Shown piece by piece: positions 15,539 through 22,807 of a stretch of 64,000 nt of DNA. The notes below the pieces were generated by a model. The model was not told the origin of the DNA, did not search any database, and saw only the letters and a list, made by a program, of their open reading frames with translations. Within the stretch, counting starts at the first letter, position 1, and each line of letters opens with the position of its first letter. The position numbers and the translations under genes were made by a program. The DNA is taken from contig NZ_JADKSJ010000001.1 in assembly GCF_015351235.1 (NCBI RefSeq), positions 2,063,668 through 2,127,667 of the forward strand. Reading direction: 5' to 3'. The stretch is from Plantibacter sp. VKM Ac-2880 (GTDB lineage: Bacteria > Actinomycetota > Actinomycetes > Actinomycetales > Microbacteriaceae).

Positions 15539-16351
15539 GTGATGGTTGATCGGTGGCGGGCGCTCGGGTTCGGCTTCTTCGTGCATGTTCTGCGCTTCGG
15601 GGTGATCGTGGGAGCGCTTGCGCTCGCACCACTGCTGGGAGTATCGGGTTGGTATGTGGGATTGTTCGCCAACCTCGTGTGCGTTCTCCTCGCGGTCGTC
15701 TTGGTGACGGTGCGTGGCCTGTGGCGCGTGTCGGGTCTGTTCCTCCTGTCGCGGGGGAGGACGGCTGCGCTGTTCCTCGTGCCGTTCATCCTCGAGGTGC
15801 TGTTGTGGGTGGTGCCGGGTGGTCTCGTCGAGCGACCGCCCGGGTTCGGACTCTGGGCCGTGACGCTGTTGCTCGTCGGGGTGAATGAGGAGCTCATCAG
15901 CCGTGTCGTCGTGTTGGAGCGGATGCGGCGCTCCTTCGGTCCCGCCGGCGCCGTCGTGCTCACCGGTGCCCTGTTCGGCCTGCAGCATCTCTCCCTGTTC
16001 GCGACGACTGGACGAGGAGTGGACGATGTCCTCCTCAACGTCCTCGTCTCCGCGTGCTACGGCATCGGGTTGGCGGCGTTCCAGTTCCGCTTCCGTTGGG
16101 TGCTTCCGTTGATCCTCATCCACGCTGCAGCCGACTTCACGACCATCCTGTCCGCGAACCCGCTGTCCGACCCTGTCGTCGCGATCACCTGTGTGGTGTT
16201 CCTCGCGACCGCGGCCCTGATGCTGCGCCCGCTCATCATCGGCCGACCGCCTTCCGCCACGGCTTCGCCCCCTCAGCGACGCTCAGATGCAGAGCGCGCA
16301 GGAGCACAGCTGTCACCGAAGCGGACGACCGGGGGCTGGCGTCGGCGCTGA
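15539..16351 (+). CDS. CPBP-family intramembrane metalloprotease
   Basis: A 270-residue polytopic membrane protein with about seven or eight helices. It carries the three Abi/CPBP motifs: NEELISR (EExxxR), FGLQHL (FxxxH) and HAAAD (HxxxD), which together form the metal site of these intramembrane proteases (CAAX-processing or bacteriocin-immunity type). A basic, Ser/Pro-rich cytoplasmic tail follows the last helix. The start is GTG 15539, followed directly by ATG 15542; the -10 spacing favours GTG. No bacteriocin gene is visible nearby. Confidence 0.85.
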   Translation: MMVDRWRALGFGFFVHVLRFGVIVGALALAPLLGVSGWYVGLFANLVCVLLAVVLVTVRGLWRVSGLFLLSRGRTAALFLVPFILEVLLWVVPGGLVERPPGFGLWAVTLLLVGVNEELISRVVVLERMRRSFGPAGAVVLTGALFGLQHLSLFATTGRGVDDVLLNVLVSACYGIGLAAFQFRFRWVLPLILIHAAADFTTILSANPLSDPVVAITCVVFLATAALMLRPLIIGRPPSATASPPQRRSDAERAGAQLSPKRTTGGWRRR

Positions 16352-16368
16352 GAGGAGTCCGGTCAGCG

Positions 16369-16818
16369 TCACTGAGCCTCGCTGTCAGCGGGGAGGTCGA
16401 CGCGTGCGAGGAGGGTGGCCTTGTTCATGCGAGAGTAGCCGGCGATGCGCTGTTGCTTCGCGAGCTGGCGCAGCTCGATCATCGTCGGGACGCCTCCGGT
16501 GGGAGTGGGCAACGGCGGAATCAGTAGGGACCGGCGCTGCGTCCTCACGCGGGATGATGCTTCATCTGCCCGTGCTTGCTGTGCGGCCAACCCGGTGACG
16601 GCTTTCTCGTGCTTGGCCGAGAGCTTCTCCGTCCGTTTCGCGAGCGCAGCCGCGTGCTTGCGGAGCTCTTTGCTCGATGAGCGGACCGCTTCGCGGGCGG
16701 CATCCACTGCCTGTTCGGCACGGACGAGGGCTTTCTCAGCAGCTCGCCGCTGCTGCTTCTCGGCCAGTTTCGCCGCGGCCTTGGCATCCTGCTTCTTGTC
16801 GGTCTTCTTCTTGGACAT
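16369..16818 (-). CDS. Lys/Ala-rich coiled-coil protein with C-terminal Rho-N/SAP-like motif
   Basis: A 149-residue cytosolic protein. Residues 1-100 are highly charged and predicted to form one long coiled coil (KKKTDKKQDAKAAAKLAEK..., alternating Lys/Glu/Ala). The end, TMIELRQLAKQQRIAGYSRMNKATLLARV, matches the short helix-extended-loop-helix of Rho N-terminal/SAP domains that bind nucleic acid. It may organise DNA or RNA. ATG 16818 is chosen for the GGAGGT site upstream; the frame extends to 16884 without support. Confidence 0.7.
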   Translation of the reverse strand: MSKKKTDKKQDAKAAAKLAEKQQRRAAEKALVRAEQAVDAAREAVRSSSKELRKHAAALAKRTEKLSAKHEKAVTGLAAQQARADEASSRVRTQRRSLLIPPLPTPTGGVPTMIELRQLAKQQRIAGYSRMNKATLLARVDLPADSEAQ

Positions 16819-16927
16819 CGCACGTACCTCCACTGGCTGAACCCGCTCGGTTGTGCCCCACGGTACCCAGGATTCGCAGTGCATTCCAGGCGTGTGAACT
16901 TCATACCGTGGGAATGCAGAACCGGGT

Positions 16928-17845
16928 TCAGGAGCTCGCGGAGAGGATCGGGGCTCCGATGAGGCGCTCGGTCTCGTCCCACAGGAACGCCCCCAGGGCC
17001 GGATCGAGGCTGATGGGCGGCGCGGGGACCAAGTGAGGGGGTCCGACCTCGCGCCGTTCCGGACCGATGTAGGCCAGCGGCGGAAGGTCGGGAGTGCTCA
17101 CGGCGAGGACGGCCGAGCGGGCCGCCTCGTGTTTGCCGGCGACGATGCGGGAGAAGAGCGGGCCGATGACGGCGGCTGCGGCCCTGACGAATGCGCTGCG
17201 CTGGTGGACGCCGGACCGGTCGACGGTGAGGGCGTCGATGGCGGCTCCGGGGTGCACGACGATCGATCGCGTCGAGCGGCCCTGGGCTTCGAGCCGGCGG
17301 GCCAGCTCGAATCCGAACAGCTGCACGGCGTGTTTGGAGTTGGTGTACGCGATCCGGGGTCGGTAGTCACGCTGGGAGAGCCAGTCCGACCGGTCGAAGG
17401 GATGAGTCGCCGTGACGAGGCTGCCCTGGTGGACGACTCGGGCACCCACCGTCCGCGCGAGCGCTGGCAGGGCGTGCCGCAGGAGCTCCGCGTGAGCGAG
17501 GTGGTTGACGCCCATGGTGTGCTCGACGTCGAACGGCCCGACCCGACGCGTCCGGCTCGGGCCCACCACACCGGCGTTCAGCACGAGTCCGTCGAGCCGG
17601 TCGAGCTCGCCCAGGTGCGCACCCGCCGAGCGGACAGTGTCGACGTCGTTGAGGTCCGCCGTCAGAGCACGATGGCGGTGCGGATGGGGGAGCAGCTCGA
17701 TCACCGTTCGTGCTCGAGCCGGGGAGCGTCCGATCACGATGACCTCGGCCCCGAGTGCGGCCAGCTGTTCGGCGATGAAGTACCCGACGCCTGAGGTGGC
17801 TCCGGTGACCGCGATGACGCGGGAGTCCAGTCGTTCAGTGGTCAT
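16928..17845 (-). CDS. Short-chain dehydrogenase/reductase (WWOX/retinol dehydrogenase-like)
   Basis: A 305-residue SDR. TGATSGVG (residues 15-22) is the cofactor loop, NAGV the structural motif, HQGS the catalytic serine region and AYTNSK the catalytic Tyr-x-x-x-Lys. The long C-terminal part resembles retinol-dehydrogenase/protochlorophyllide-reductase-like SDRs. Likely NADP-dependent oxidoreduction of a lipophilic or xenobiotic carbonyl. It is divergent from a MarR regulator across a 95-bp region holding a perfect inverted repeat, so it is the probable target of that regulator. Confidence 0.85.
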   Translation of the reverse strand: MTTERLDSRVIAVTGATSGVGYFIAEQLAALGAEVIVIGRSPARARTVIELLPHPHRHRALTADLNDVDTVRSAGAHLGELDRLDGLVLNAGVVGPSRTRRVGPFDVEHTMGVNHLAHAELLRHALPALARTVGARVVHQGSLVTATHPFDRSDWLSQRDYRPRIAYTNSKHAVQLFGFELARRLEAQGRSTRSIVVHPGAAIDALTVDRSGVHQRSAFVRAAAAVIGPLFSRIVAGKHEAARSAVLAVSTPDLPPLAYIGPERREVGPPHLVPAPPISLDPALGAFLWDETERLIGAPILSASS

Positions 17846-17873
17846 GGCAGGTCATCCTCCGGTCGGGAATATG

Positions 17874-17921
17874 CTTCGAGTCTTGAATCACCCGCTGACC
17901 ATAACACTTCAAGACTCGAAG
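17874..17921. promoter_or_regulatory. Perfect 14-bp inverted repeat, MarR operator
   Basis: CTTCGAGTCTTGAA (17874-17887) is exactly inverted as TTCAAGACTCGAAG (17908-17921), with a 20-nt spacer. Each arm is itself an imperfect TTC...GAA palindrome, so two regulator dimers could bind about 34 bp apart. It covers the space between the SDR and the MarR gene and overlaps the region upstream of the MarR -10. Confidence 0.75.
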
Positions 17922-17928
17922 GAGCTGT

Positions 17929-17934
17929 TACGGT
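17929..17934 (+). promoter_or_regulatory. -10 element of the MarR gene
   Basis: TACGGT is followed by 6 nt and ATG 17941. The right arm of the inverted repeat lies where the -35 and spacer would be. Confidence 0.5.
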
Positions 17935-17940
17935 TTCCCC

Positions 17941-18384
17941 ATGGACCTGAGGACCGCGGACACGGCTTCCGCGCTGCTGGCTGCGTACGACGTCACGGCC
18001 CGGACGACGGAGTCGGTGACGCCGGCGCTCGACGAGCTGGGTCTCACCATGAACACCGCGTACGCGTTGTGGATGGTCGAACCCGATGTGGACGCGTTGC
18101 CGATGAAGGAGCTCGCGGCACGCATGCACTGCACGCCGCAGAACGCGACGTTCCTCTACGGGCAGCTCGAGCAGCGTGGGCTCGTGGAGCGGCTCCCGGA
18201 CGTCTCGGATCGCCGGCAGCGTGTCGTCTCCCTGTCGGCGCGTGGGAGCGCCGTCAGATCGTCGATGATCGATGCGGTGCTCCGGCACAGTCCACTCAAC
18301 GGCCTCACCCAGCGAGAACTCGCGGTGGTCGGTCGCCTCCTCGTGAAGGCCGCCCGCTCAGGCTCGGAGCGCGCCCGGCCATGA
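17941..18384 (+). CDS. MarR-family transcriptional regulator
   Basis: A 147-residue winged-helix regulator. PMKELAARMHCTPQNATFLYGQLEQRGLVERLPDVSDRRQRVVSLSARG spans the helix-turn-helix and the wing with the DxRxRxxxLT-like motif of MarR proteins. One cysteine (HCTP) sits in the recognition region and might act in thiol sensing. Divergent from the SDR gene, with a 14-bp perfect inverted repeat between; autoregulation and ligand-released repression of the SDR are the expected behaviour. Predicted leaderless. Confidence 0.88.
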   Translation: MDLRTADTASALLAAYDVTARTTESVTPALDELGLTMNTAYALWMVEPDVDALPMKELAARMHCTPQNATFLYGQLEQRGLVERLPDVSDRRQRVVSLSARGSAVRSSMIDAVLRHSPLNGLTQRELAVVGRLLVKAARSGSERARP

Positions 18385-18412
18385 CATCGTTCCGGGGGAG
18401 CCCGCGCCGGTC

Positions 18413-19096
18413 TCAGCGGGCGTGGAGGGTGTACCCGACACCGTAGACGGTGACCAGCCTGGCCGGACGCTGCGGATCGGTCTCGATCTTCGCCCGGAGG
18501 TTCTTCACGTGGGTGTCGATGGTGCGGTCGCCGATCCAGCGGTCCGTGCCGTGGAGCCGGTCCAGCAGGCGGGCACGGCTGAGGACGATACCGGGATGCA
18601 GGGCGAACTCCTCCAGGAGGTCGAACTCGGCACGCGTGAGGTCCAGCGGTCGCTCCCCGAGGGTGGCCTGATGGCGGTCCGGGTCGATCTCGAGGTCGCC
18701 GACCGCGATGACCGTCGACGCGGTCACGGTGCGGCGCGCGCGTCTCAGGAGAGCGCGGACCCGCGCGACGAGCTCGCGGGGGCTGTACGGCTTGGCGAGG
18801 TAGTCGTCGGCGCCGAGCTCGAGCCCGAGCAGCAGGTCGTTCTCCGTCGAGCGGGCGGTGAGCAGGAGGATCGGGAGGTCGAACTCCTCCTCGCGCAGCG
18901 TCCGGCAGACCGTGAGGCCGTCGGCGCCGGGGAGCATCACGTCGAGGACGAGCAGATCCGGCGGCGAGCGGCGCACCTCCGCGAGCGCCTCGGCACCGTC
19001 CGCGAGCACCGTCACGTCGTGCCCCTCGCGTTCGAGGTAGCGGCGCACGAGCTCCGACTGCAGTGCATCGTCCTCGACGATCAAGACTCTGGTCAC
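18413..19096 (-). CDS. OmpR/PhoB-family response regulator
   Basis: A 227-residue two-domain regulator. The receiver domain has the acidic pocket (VEDD), phospho-acceptor D52 (LLVLDVMLPG), T80 and K102 (LAKPYSP). The C-terminal winged helix has DLTRAEFDLLEEFALHPG...SRARLLDRL and the wing VYGVGYTL. It starts at GTG 19096 and is leaderless (TAGGAT 6 nt upstream). Its likely partner kinase is at 22808-24640, separated by the divergent efflux-like module it probably controls. Confidence 0.92.
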   Translation of the reverse strand: MTRVLIVEDDALQSELVRRYLEREGHDVTVLADGAEALAEVRRSPPDLLVLDVMLPGADGLTVCRTLREEEFDLPILLLTARSTENDLLLGLELGADDYLAKPYSPRELVARVRALLRRARRTVTASTVIAVGDLEIDPDRHQATLGERPLDLTRAEFDLLEEFALHPGIVLSRARLLDRLHGTDRWIGDRTIDTHVKNLRAKIETDPQRPARLVTVYGVGYTLHAR

Positions 19097-19102
19097 GTTC
19101 CG

Positions 19103-19108
19103 ATCCTA
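19103..19108 (-). promoter_or_regulatory. -10 element of the response regulator gene
   Basis: Minus-strand TAGGAT ends 6 nt before GTG 19096. Confidence 0.5.
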
Positions 19109-19144
19109 GGTACGGGCTCGGCATGCGGTCGGGCTCGGCACGGT

Positions 19145-19187
19145 TCGCTCACAAGTCGCTCACATCCGGCGACGAGGGTGGGTCACA
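19145..19187. promoter_or_regulatory. Direct repeats, probable response-regulator boxes
   Basis: TCGCTCACA occurs at 19145-19153 and 19156-19164, exactly 11 bp apart, one helical turn as for OmpR/PhoB-type tandem binding. A third TCACA core lies at 19183-19187, 23 bp further. The sites stand between the response regulator gene and the lipoprotein-led operon. Confidence 0.55.
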
Positions 19188-19211
19188 GCCGTCCACACCT
19201 GAGGAGGAACC

Positions 19212-19826
19212 GTGCCACGCACCATCCATCGATCCCTGACCGCCGCAGCGGGTGCCTTGGCGCTCCTGGCGGGACTCACCGCCTGCTCTGCACCCGCCGC
19301 CGACCAGGGCGCCGACGGCGGCATCGCGACCCTGGAGACCGCCGCTCCGACCCCGACCGCGGCCGTCGACCCGCTCTTCGCGGAGTACGGCGAGCCCGTG
19401 CGGCTGCGCCTCGACATGTCGGACGAGGAGGAGGCGGAGGCCTGGAAGCCGCGGGATCGCTGTCTCGCGGACCACGGTCCTGCGATGCCGGACGCTCCGA
19501 CGGGCGGTGACGGAGGTTCGGTCAGCGGTGGCGTCGCCGAGGATCTCGCGGGGGTCGCCGAGGCCGAGGCGCTCTGCCTGCGCGTGGCACCGCTGCCCCC
19601 GTGGGAGCTCGACGCGCAGAACCCGGATGCGCTCCGGTTCATGCAGCGCGTGGTCGACTGCCTGCGCGACCACGGTGTCCGCGAGGTCGAGATCACCGAG
19701 GCGGACACGTTCGGCCGCATCAACCTCGCCTTCGGCGGCGAATCGAACGACGCCACCTCGATTTCACTGGGGATGCAGTACGTCGACGCCTGTATGGCCT
19801 CCACCTCGGACGGGAGCGCCGAATGA
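19212..19826 (+). CDS. Small lipoprotein, first gene of a MacAB-like operon
   Basis: A 204-residue lipoprotein: basic N-terminus, hydrophobic core and lipobox LTAC. The mature protein is acidic and contains two similar CL-x-DHG segments (DRCLADHG and VDCLRDHG) plus two more cysteines (ALCLRV, DACMAS), suggesting two disulfides on the outer face. GTG 19212 follows the strong site GAGGAGG. It overlaps the adaptor gene by 4 bp (ATGA). It may help the exporter or act as a ligand-binding accessory for the sensor kinase. I do not recognise a named family. Confidence 0.75.
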   Translation: MPRTIHRSLTAAAGALALLAGLTACSAPAADQGADGGIATLETAAPTPTAAVDPLFAEYGEPVRLRLDMSDEEEAEAWKPRDRCLADHGPAMPDAPTGGDGGSVSGGVAEDLAGVAEAEALCLRVAPLPPWELDAQNPDALRFMQRVVDCLRDHGVREVEITEADTFGRINLAFGGESNDATSISLGMQYVDACMASTSDGSAE

Positions 19827-20866
19827 TGCGGTCGCGACGTCGGACCGTGCTCGCTGGTTCGCTCGTCCTCTGCGCCGTCCTCGCGGCGGGGGCCGGGGGA
19901 GCCACCCTGCTGCTCCGCCCCGCGGCCGATGCGGCCCCGGTCGAGCCGACGGTCTCGCCGGCCACCGTGGTCGTCGAGCGGGGAGAGCTCGTCCAGACCG
20001 CCCGCCTCGACGGTGCCGTCGGGTTCGGTACCGCGGTGCCCGTGACGACGAAGGCTGACGGCATCATCACCGGCTTGCCCCCGGCCGGCGGTGTCCTCGA
20101 CCGCGGATCCGTGGCTCTCCGCGCGAACGAGCGACCGGTCGCGGTCCTGATCGGCGAGCTTCCGCTCTATCGCCCGATAGACGGATCCGGGATGGAGGGG
20201 GCCGACGTGAGCATGGTCGCGTCGAACCTCATGGAGCTCGGATACCTCAGCCGGAGCGATCCGACGGACTTCGAGACCGGGGAGGCGTTCGGCGAAGCCG
20301 TGCGGGACTGGCAGGAATCGCTGGGCCTGGAGTGCACCGGCACGCTGGGACCCGCCGACGTGATCGTCTTGAGTGCGCCGAGTCGTATCGCCGCCGTGAC
20401 CGCACGCCTCGGCGACTCGGCGGGTGGACAACCGTTCACGGTCACGCCCACGACCCGCGTCGTCGAGGCGTCGGTCCCGGCCAAGGACGCGGGTGTCATC
20501 GGCGCCGGCGCGAAGGCCACGATCGAGCTGCCCGACGGGCGCGCCGTCGGCGGATCCATCGTCACGGTGACCACGACCGGTGAAGGAGCCGAGGCGAAGG
20601 TCCGTGCGGTCGTCGCGATCGACGATCAGGCCGCGCTCGACGGTGTCGACGCGGCCGCGGTGACCGTCCGGGTCGCCACCCGATCCGTGCAGGACGTGCT
20701 GATCGTGCCCGTCGCAGCCCTCGTGGCGCTCGCGGAAGGCGGGTACGCCCTGCAGGACGAACGCGGTCGACTCCACGGGGTCGAAGTCGGGCTGATCGCG
20801 GACGACCGCGTCGAGGTCAGCGGTGCTGGGATCGACGCCGGGATGACCGTGGTGTCGGCACGATGA
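19823..20866 (+). CDS. Periplasmic-adaptor-like protein with peptidoglycan-binding domain
   Basis: A 347-residue protein with one N-terminal membrane segment (residues 10-32). The extracellular part starts with a lipoyl/barrel-sandwich-like strand region (VVERGELVQTARLDGAVGFG). A peptidoglycan-binding_1-like repeat follows (ASNLMELGYLSRSDPTDFETGEAFGEAVRDWQESLGLECTG). The remainder is beta-barrel-like and ends in VGLIADDRVEVSGAGIDAGMTVV. This is the Gram-positive counterpart of MacA adaptors. It overlaps the genes on both sides by 4 bp, so it is produced with the ATPase and permease. Confidence 0.85.
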   Translation: MMRSRRRTVLAGSLVLCAVLAAGAGGATLLLRPAADAAPVEPTVSPATVVVERGELVQTARLDGAVGFGTAVPVTTKADGIITGLPPAGGVLDRGSVALRANERPVAVLIGELPLYRPIDGSGMEGADVSMVASNLMELGYLSRSDPTDFETGEAFGEAVRDWQESLGLECTGTLGPADVIVLSAPSRIAAVTARLGDSAGGQPFTVTPTTRVVEASVPAKDAGVIGAGAKATIELPDGRAVGGSIVTVTTTGEGAEAKVRAVVAIDDQAALDGVDAAAVTVRVATRSVQDVLIVPVAALVALAEGGYALQDERGRLHGVEVGLIADDRVEVSGAGIDAGMTVVSAR

Positions 20867-21570
20867 CGACACCGGCCCTCGAACTCGAGCACGTCAGTCG
20901 CATCCACCCCGGCGGGGTCGCCGCGCTCGACGACGTCTCCCTGCGGATCGACGCGGGTGAGCTCGCCGCGATCGTCGGGCGATCCGGCGCCGGCAAGTCG
21001 ACGTTGCTCAACGTGCTGGGCACGCTCGACCGGCCCACCTCCGGCGTGGTCCGGATCGGCGGAGTCGACACCCGTGAGCTCACGGATCGGGCGCTGTCCG
21101 ACGTGCGGGGGAGCTCGATCGGGTTCGTCTTCCAGGGCTTCCACCTGACGGACGGGGTGACCGCCGAACAGAACGTCGTGACGGCACTGCTCTACAGCGG
21201 CGTTCCGAGGCGGGAACGCCGTGACCTCGCGTGCGCTGCACTCGAGCGCGTGGGCCTCGGGCACCGGATCGGGCACGCGGCGCAGGACCTCTCCGGCGGT
21301 GAACGGCAACGGGTCGCCATCGCCAGGGCGATCGTGACCGACCCGCTCGTCGTCCTCGCCGACGAACCGACCGGCGCCCTCGACACCGCGAACGGCGAGC
21401 GGGTGCTCGGCCTGCTCGAACGGTTGCACGACGAGGGGACCACCGTCGTCGTCATCACCCACGACACCGAGCTGGCCGCACGGCTGCCGCGTCGTATCGA
21501 GCTGCGCGACGGTCGCATCATCACCGACACCGACATCGATGCACACACCGAGAGGATGGCCCATGCGTGA
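20863..21570 (+). CDS. ABC transporter ATPase, MacB/LolD type
   Basis: A 235-residue nucleotide-binding subunit. Walker A is GRSGAGKST, the Q-loop VFQGFHLT, the signature LSGGERQR, Walker B VVLADEPTGALD and the H-loop VVITHD. Sequence and size place it with MacB/LolD/FtsE-like ATPases that drive mechanotransmission rather than pore transport. Partner permease is the next gene. Confidence 0.93.
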   Translation: MTTPALELEHVSRIHPGGVAALDDVSLRIDAGELAAIVGRSGAGKSTLLNVLGTLDRPTSGVVRIGGVDTRELTDRALSDVRGSSIGFVFQGFHLTDGVTAEQNVVTALLYSGVPRRERRDLACAALERVGLGHRIGHAAQDLSGGERQRVAIARAIVTDPLVVLADEPTGALDTANGERVLGLLERLHDEGTTVVVITHDTELAARLPRRIELRDGRIITDTDIDAHTERMAHA

Positions 21571-22750
21571 GCCCCGCAGACGTCTCGACATCCGTGATCT
21601 CCTGGAGGTCGGCACGGTCGGGCTCCGAACCAGACCCCTGCGTGCCGTGCTCTCGACGATCGGCATCGCCATCGGCATCGCAACCCTTGTGACCGTCACC
21701 GCCGTGCCCGCGTCCTCGCAAGCCGCACTCGACGAGCAGCTCACGGCGCTCGGGGCGGACCTGTTGCGTGCCGATCCCCGTGCCGGTGCCGACGGAGCGC
21801 CCGTCCCGCTGCCCGACGAGGCCCTCGGCATGCTGCAGCGCATCGGAACCGTGACCGACGCCGCGACGGTCGGCAACACCCACGCCCCCGTTCGCAGCAA
21901 CGTGTTCCGCGGGTACCCGGAGACCGGCTTGACCACGCTTGCCGTCCGCGGCGACCTTCGTGGGGTGCTGCGGACCCAGGTGACCTCCGGTCGCTGGCTC
22001 GACCGGACCGACCTGCCGACGGCGGTGCTCGGCGTCGACGCAGCCGAGCGGTTGGGCCTGTCGCGGCTGCCCGATCGGCCGGTCACGATCGATGTCGGCG
22101 GCGTCGCGTTCACCGTCGTCGGCGTACTTGCGGAGACGCCGCTGTCCGCCGATGTGCAGTCGGCGGTCCTCGTCGACGACGCTGCCGCACGACGCTGGCT
22201 GGGCTTCGACGGCGCACCGACGGTCGCCTACGTCACCGGTGTCGAGGCGTCCATCGACGCCCTCCGTCCCGTCGTCGCCGCCATGCTCTCGCCGGGGGCG
22301 GGCGGACTCGTGCAGGTGAGTCAGCCCTCGGCCGTGCTCGCCGCCAAGGCCGCTGCCCGGTCGAGCTTCGACGGGCTGTTCCTCGCCCTCGCCGCCGTCG
22401 CGCTCGTGATCGGGGGCATCGGCGTCGCGAACACGATGTTCGTCTCCGTGCTCGAACGTCGCCGGGAGATCGGATTGCGGCGAGCGCTCGGCGCACACCG
22501 GGGTCAGATCCAGGCGCAGTTCCTCGTGGAGGCGATCACGCTCTGTGCGCTGGGTGGTGCGACGGGTGTGGTGCTCGGTCTGCTCGGCACCTGGGCGTGG
22601 AGCGGTCTGCAGGACTGGCCGTTGGTCGTCCCGGTCGAGACGATCGTGTCCGGGATGGCCGCTGCGCTGGTGACCGGTGCCGTCGCAGGGCTCGCCCCGT
22701 CCATCCGTGCCGCTCGGCAGTCGCCGACCACGGCCCTCGCCGCGACCTGA
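21563..22750 (+). CDS. MacB/FtsX-family permease
   Basis: A 395-residue membrane protein with the MacB topology: one N-terminal helix (RAVLSTIGIAIGIATLVTVTAV), a large extracellular domain (about residues 50-270), then three C-terminal helices (LFLALAAVALVIGGIGVANTMFV..., LCALGGATGVVLGLL, IVSGMAAALVTGAVAGLAPSI). The cytoplasmic ERRREIGLRRALGA loop contacts the ATPase. ATG 21563 is preceded by GAGAGGA and overlaps the ATPase end by 8 bp. Likely exports or responds to cell-envelope-active compounds. Confidence 0.9.
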   Translation: MREPRRRLDIRDLLEVGTVGLRTRPLRAVLSTIGIAIGIATLVTVTAVPASSQAALDEQLTALGADLLRADPRAGADGAPVPLPDEALGMLQRIGTVTDAATVGNTHAPVRSNVFRGYPETGLTTLAVRGDLRGVLRTQVTSGRWLDRTDLPTAVLGVDAAERLGLSRLPDRPVTIDVGGVAFTVVGVLAETPLSADVQSAVLVDDAAARRWLGFDGAPTVAYVTGVEASIDALRPVVAAMLSPGAGGLVQVSQPSAVLAAKAAARSSFDGLFLALAAVALVIGGIGVANTMFVSVLERRREIGLRRALGAHRGQIQAQFLVEAITLCALGGATGVVLGLLGTWAWSGLQDWPLVVPVETIVSGMAAALVTGAVAGLAPSIRAARQSPTTALAAT

Positions 22751-22807
22751 TCGCGTGACGTGGCGATCGGGGCACGGATGCGAACCGGGACGGGAAGCGA
22801 TGAGAGC

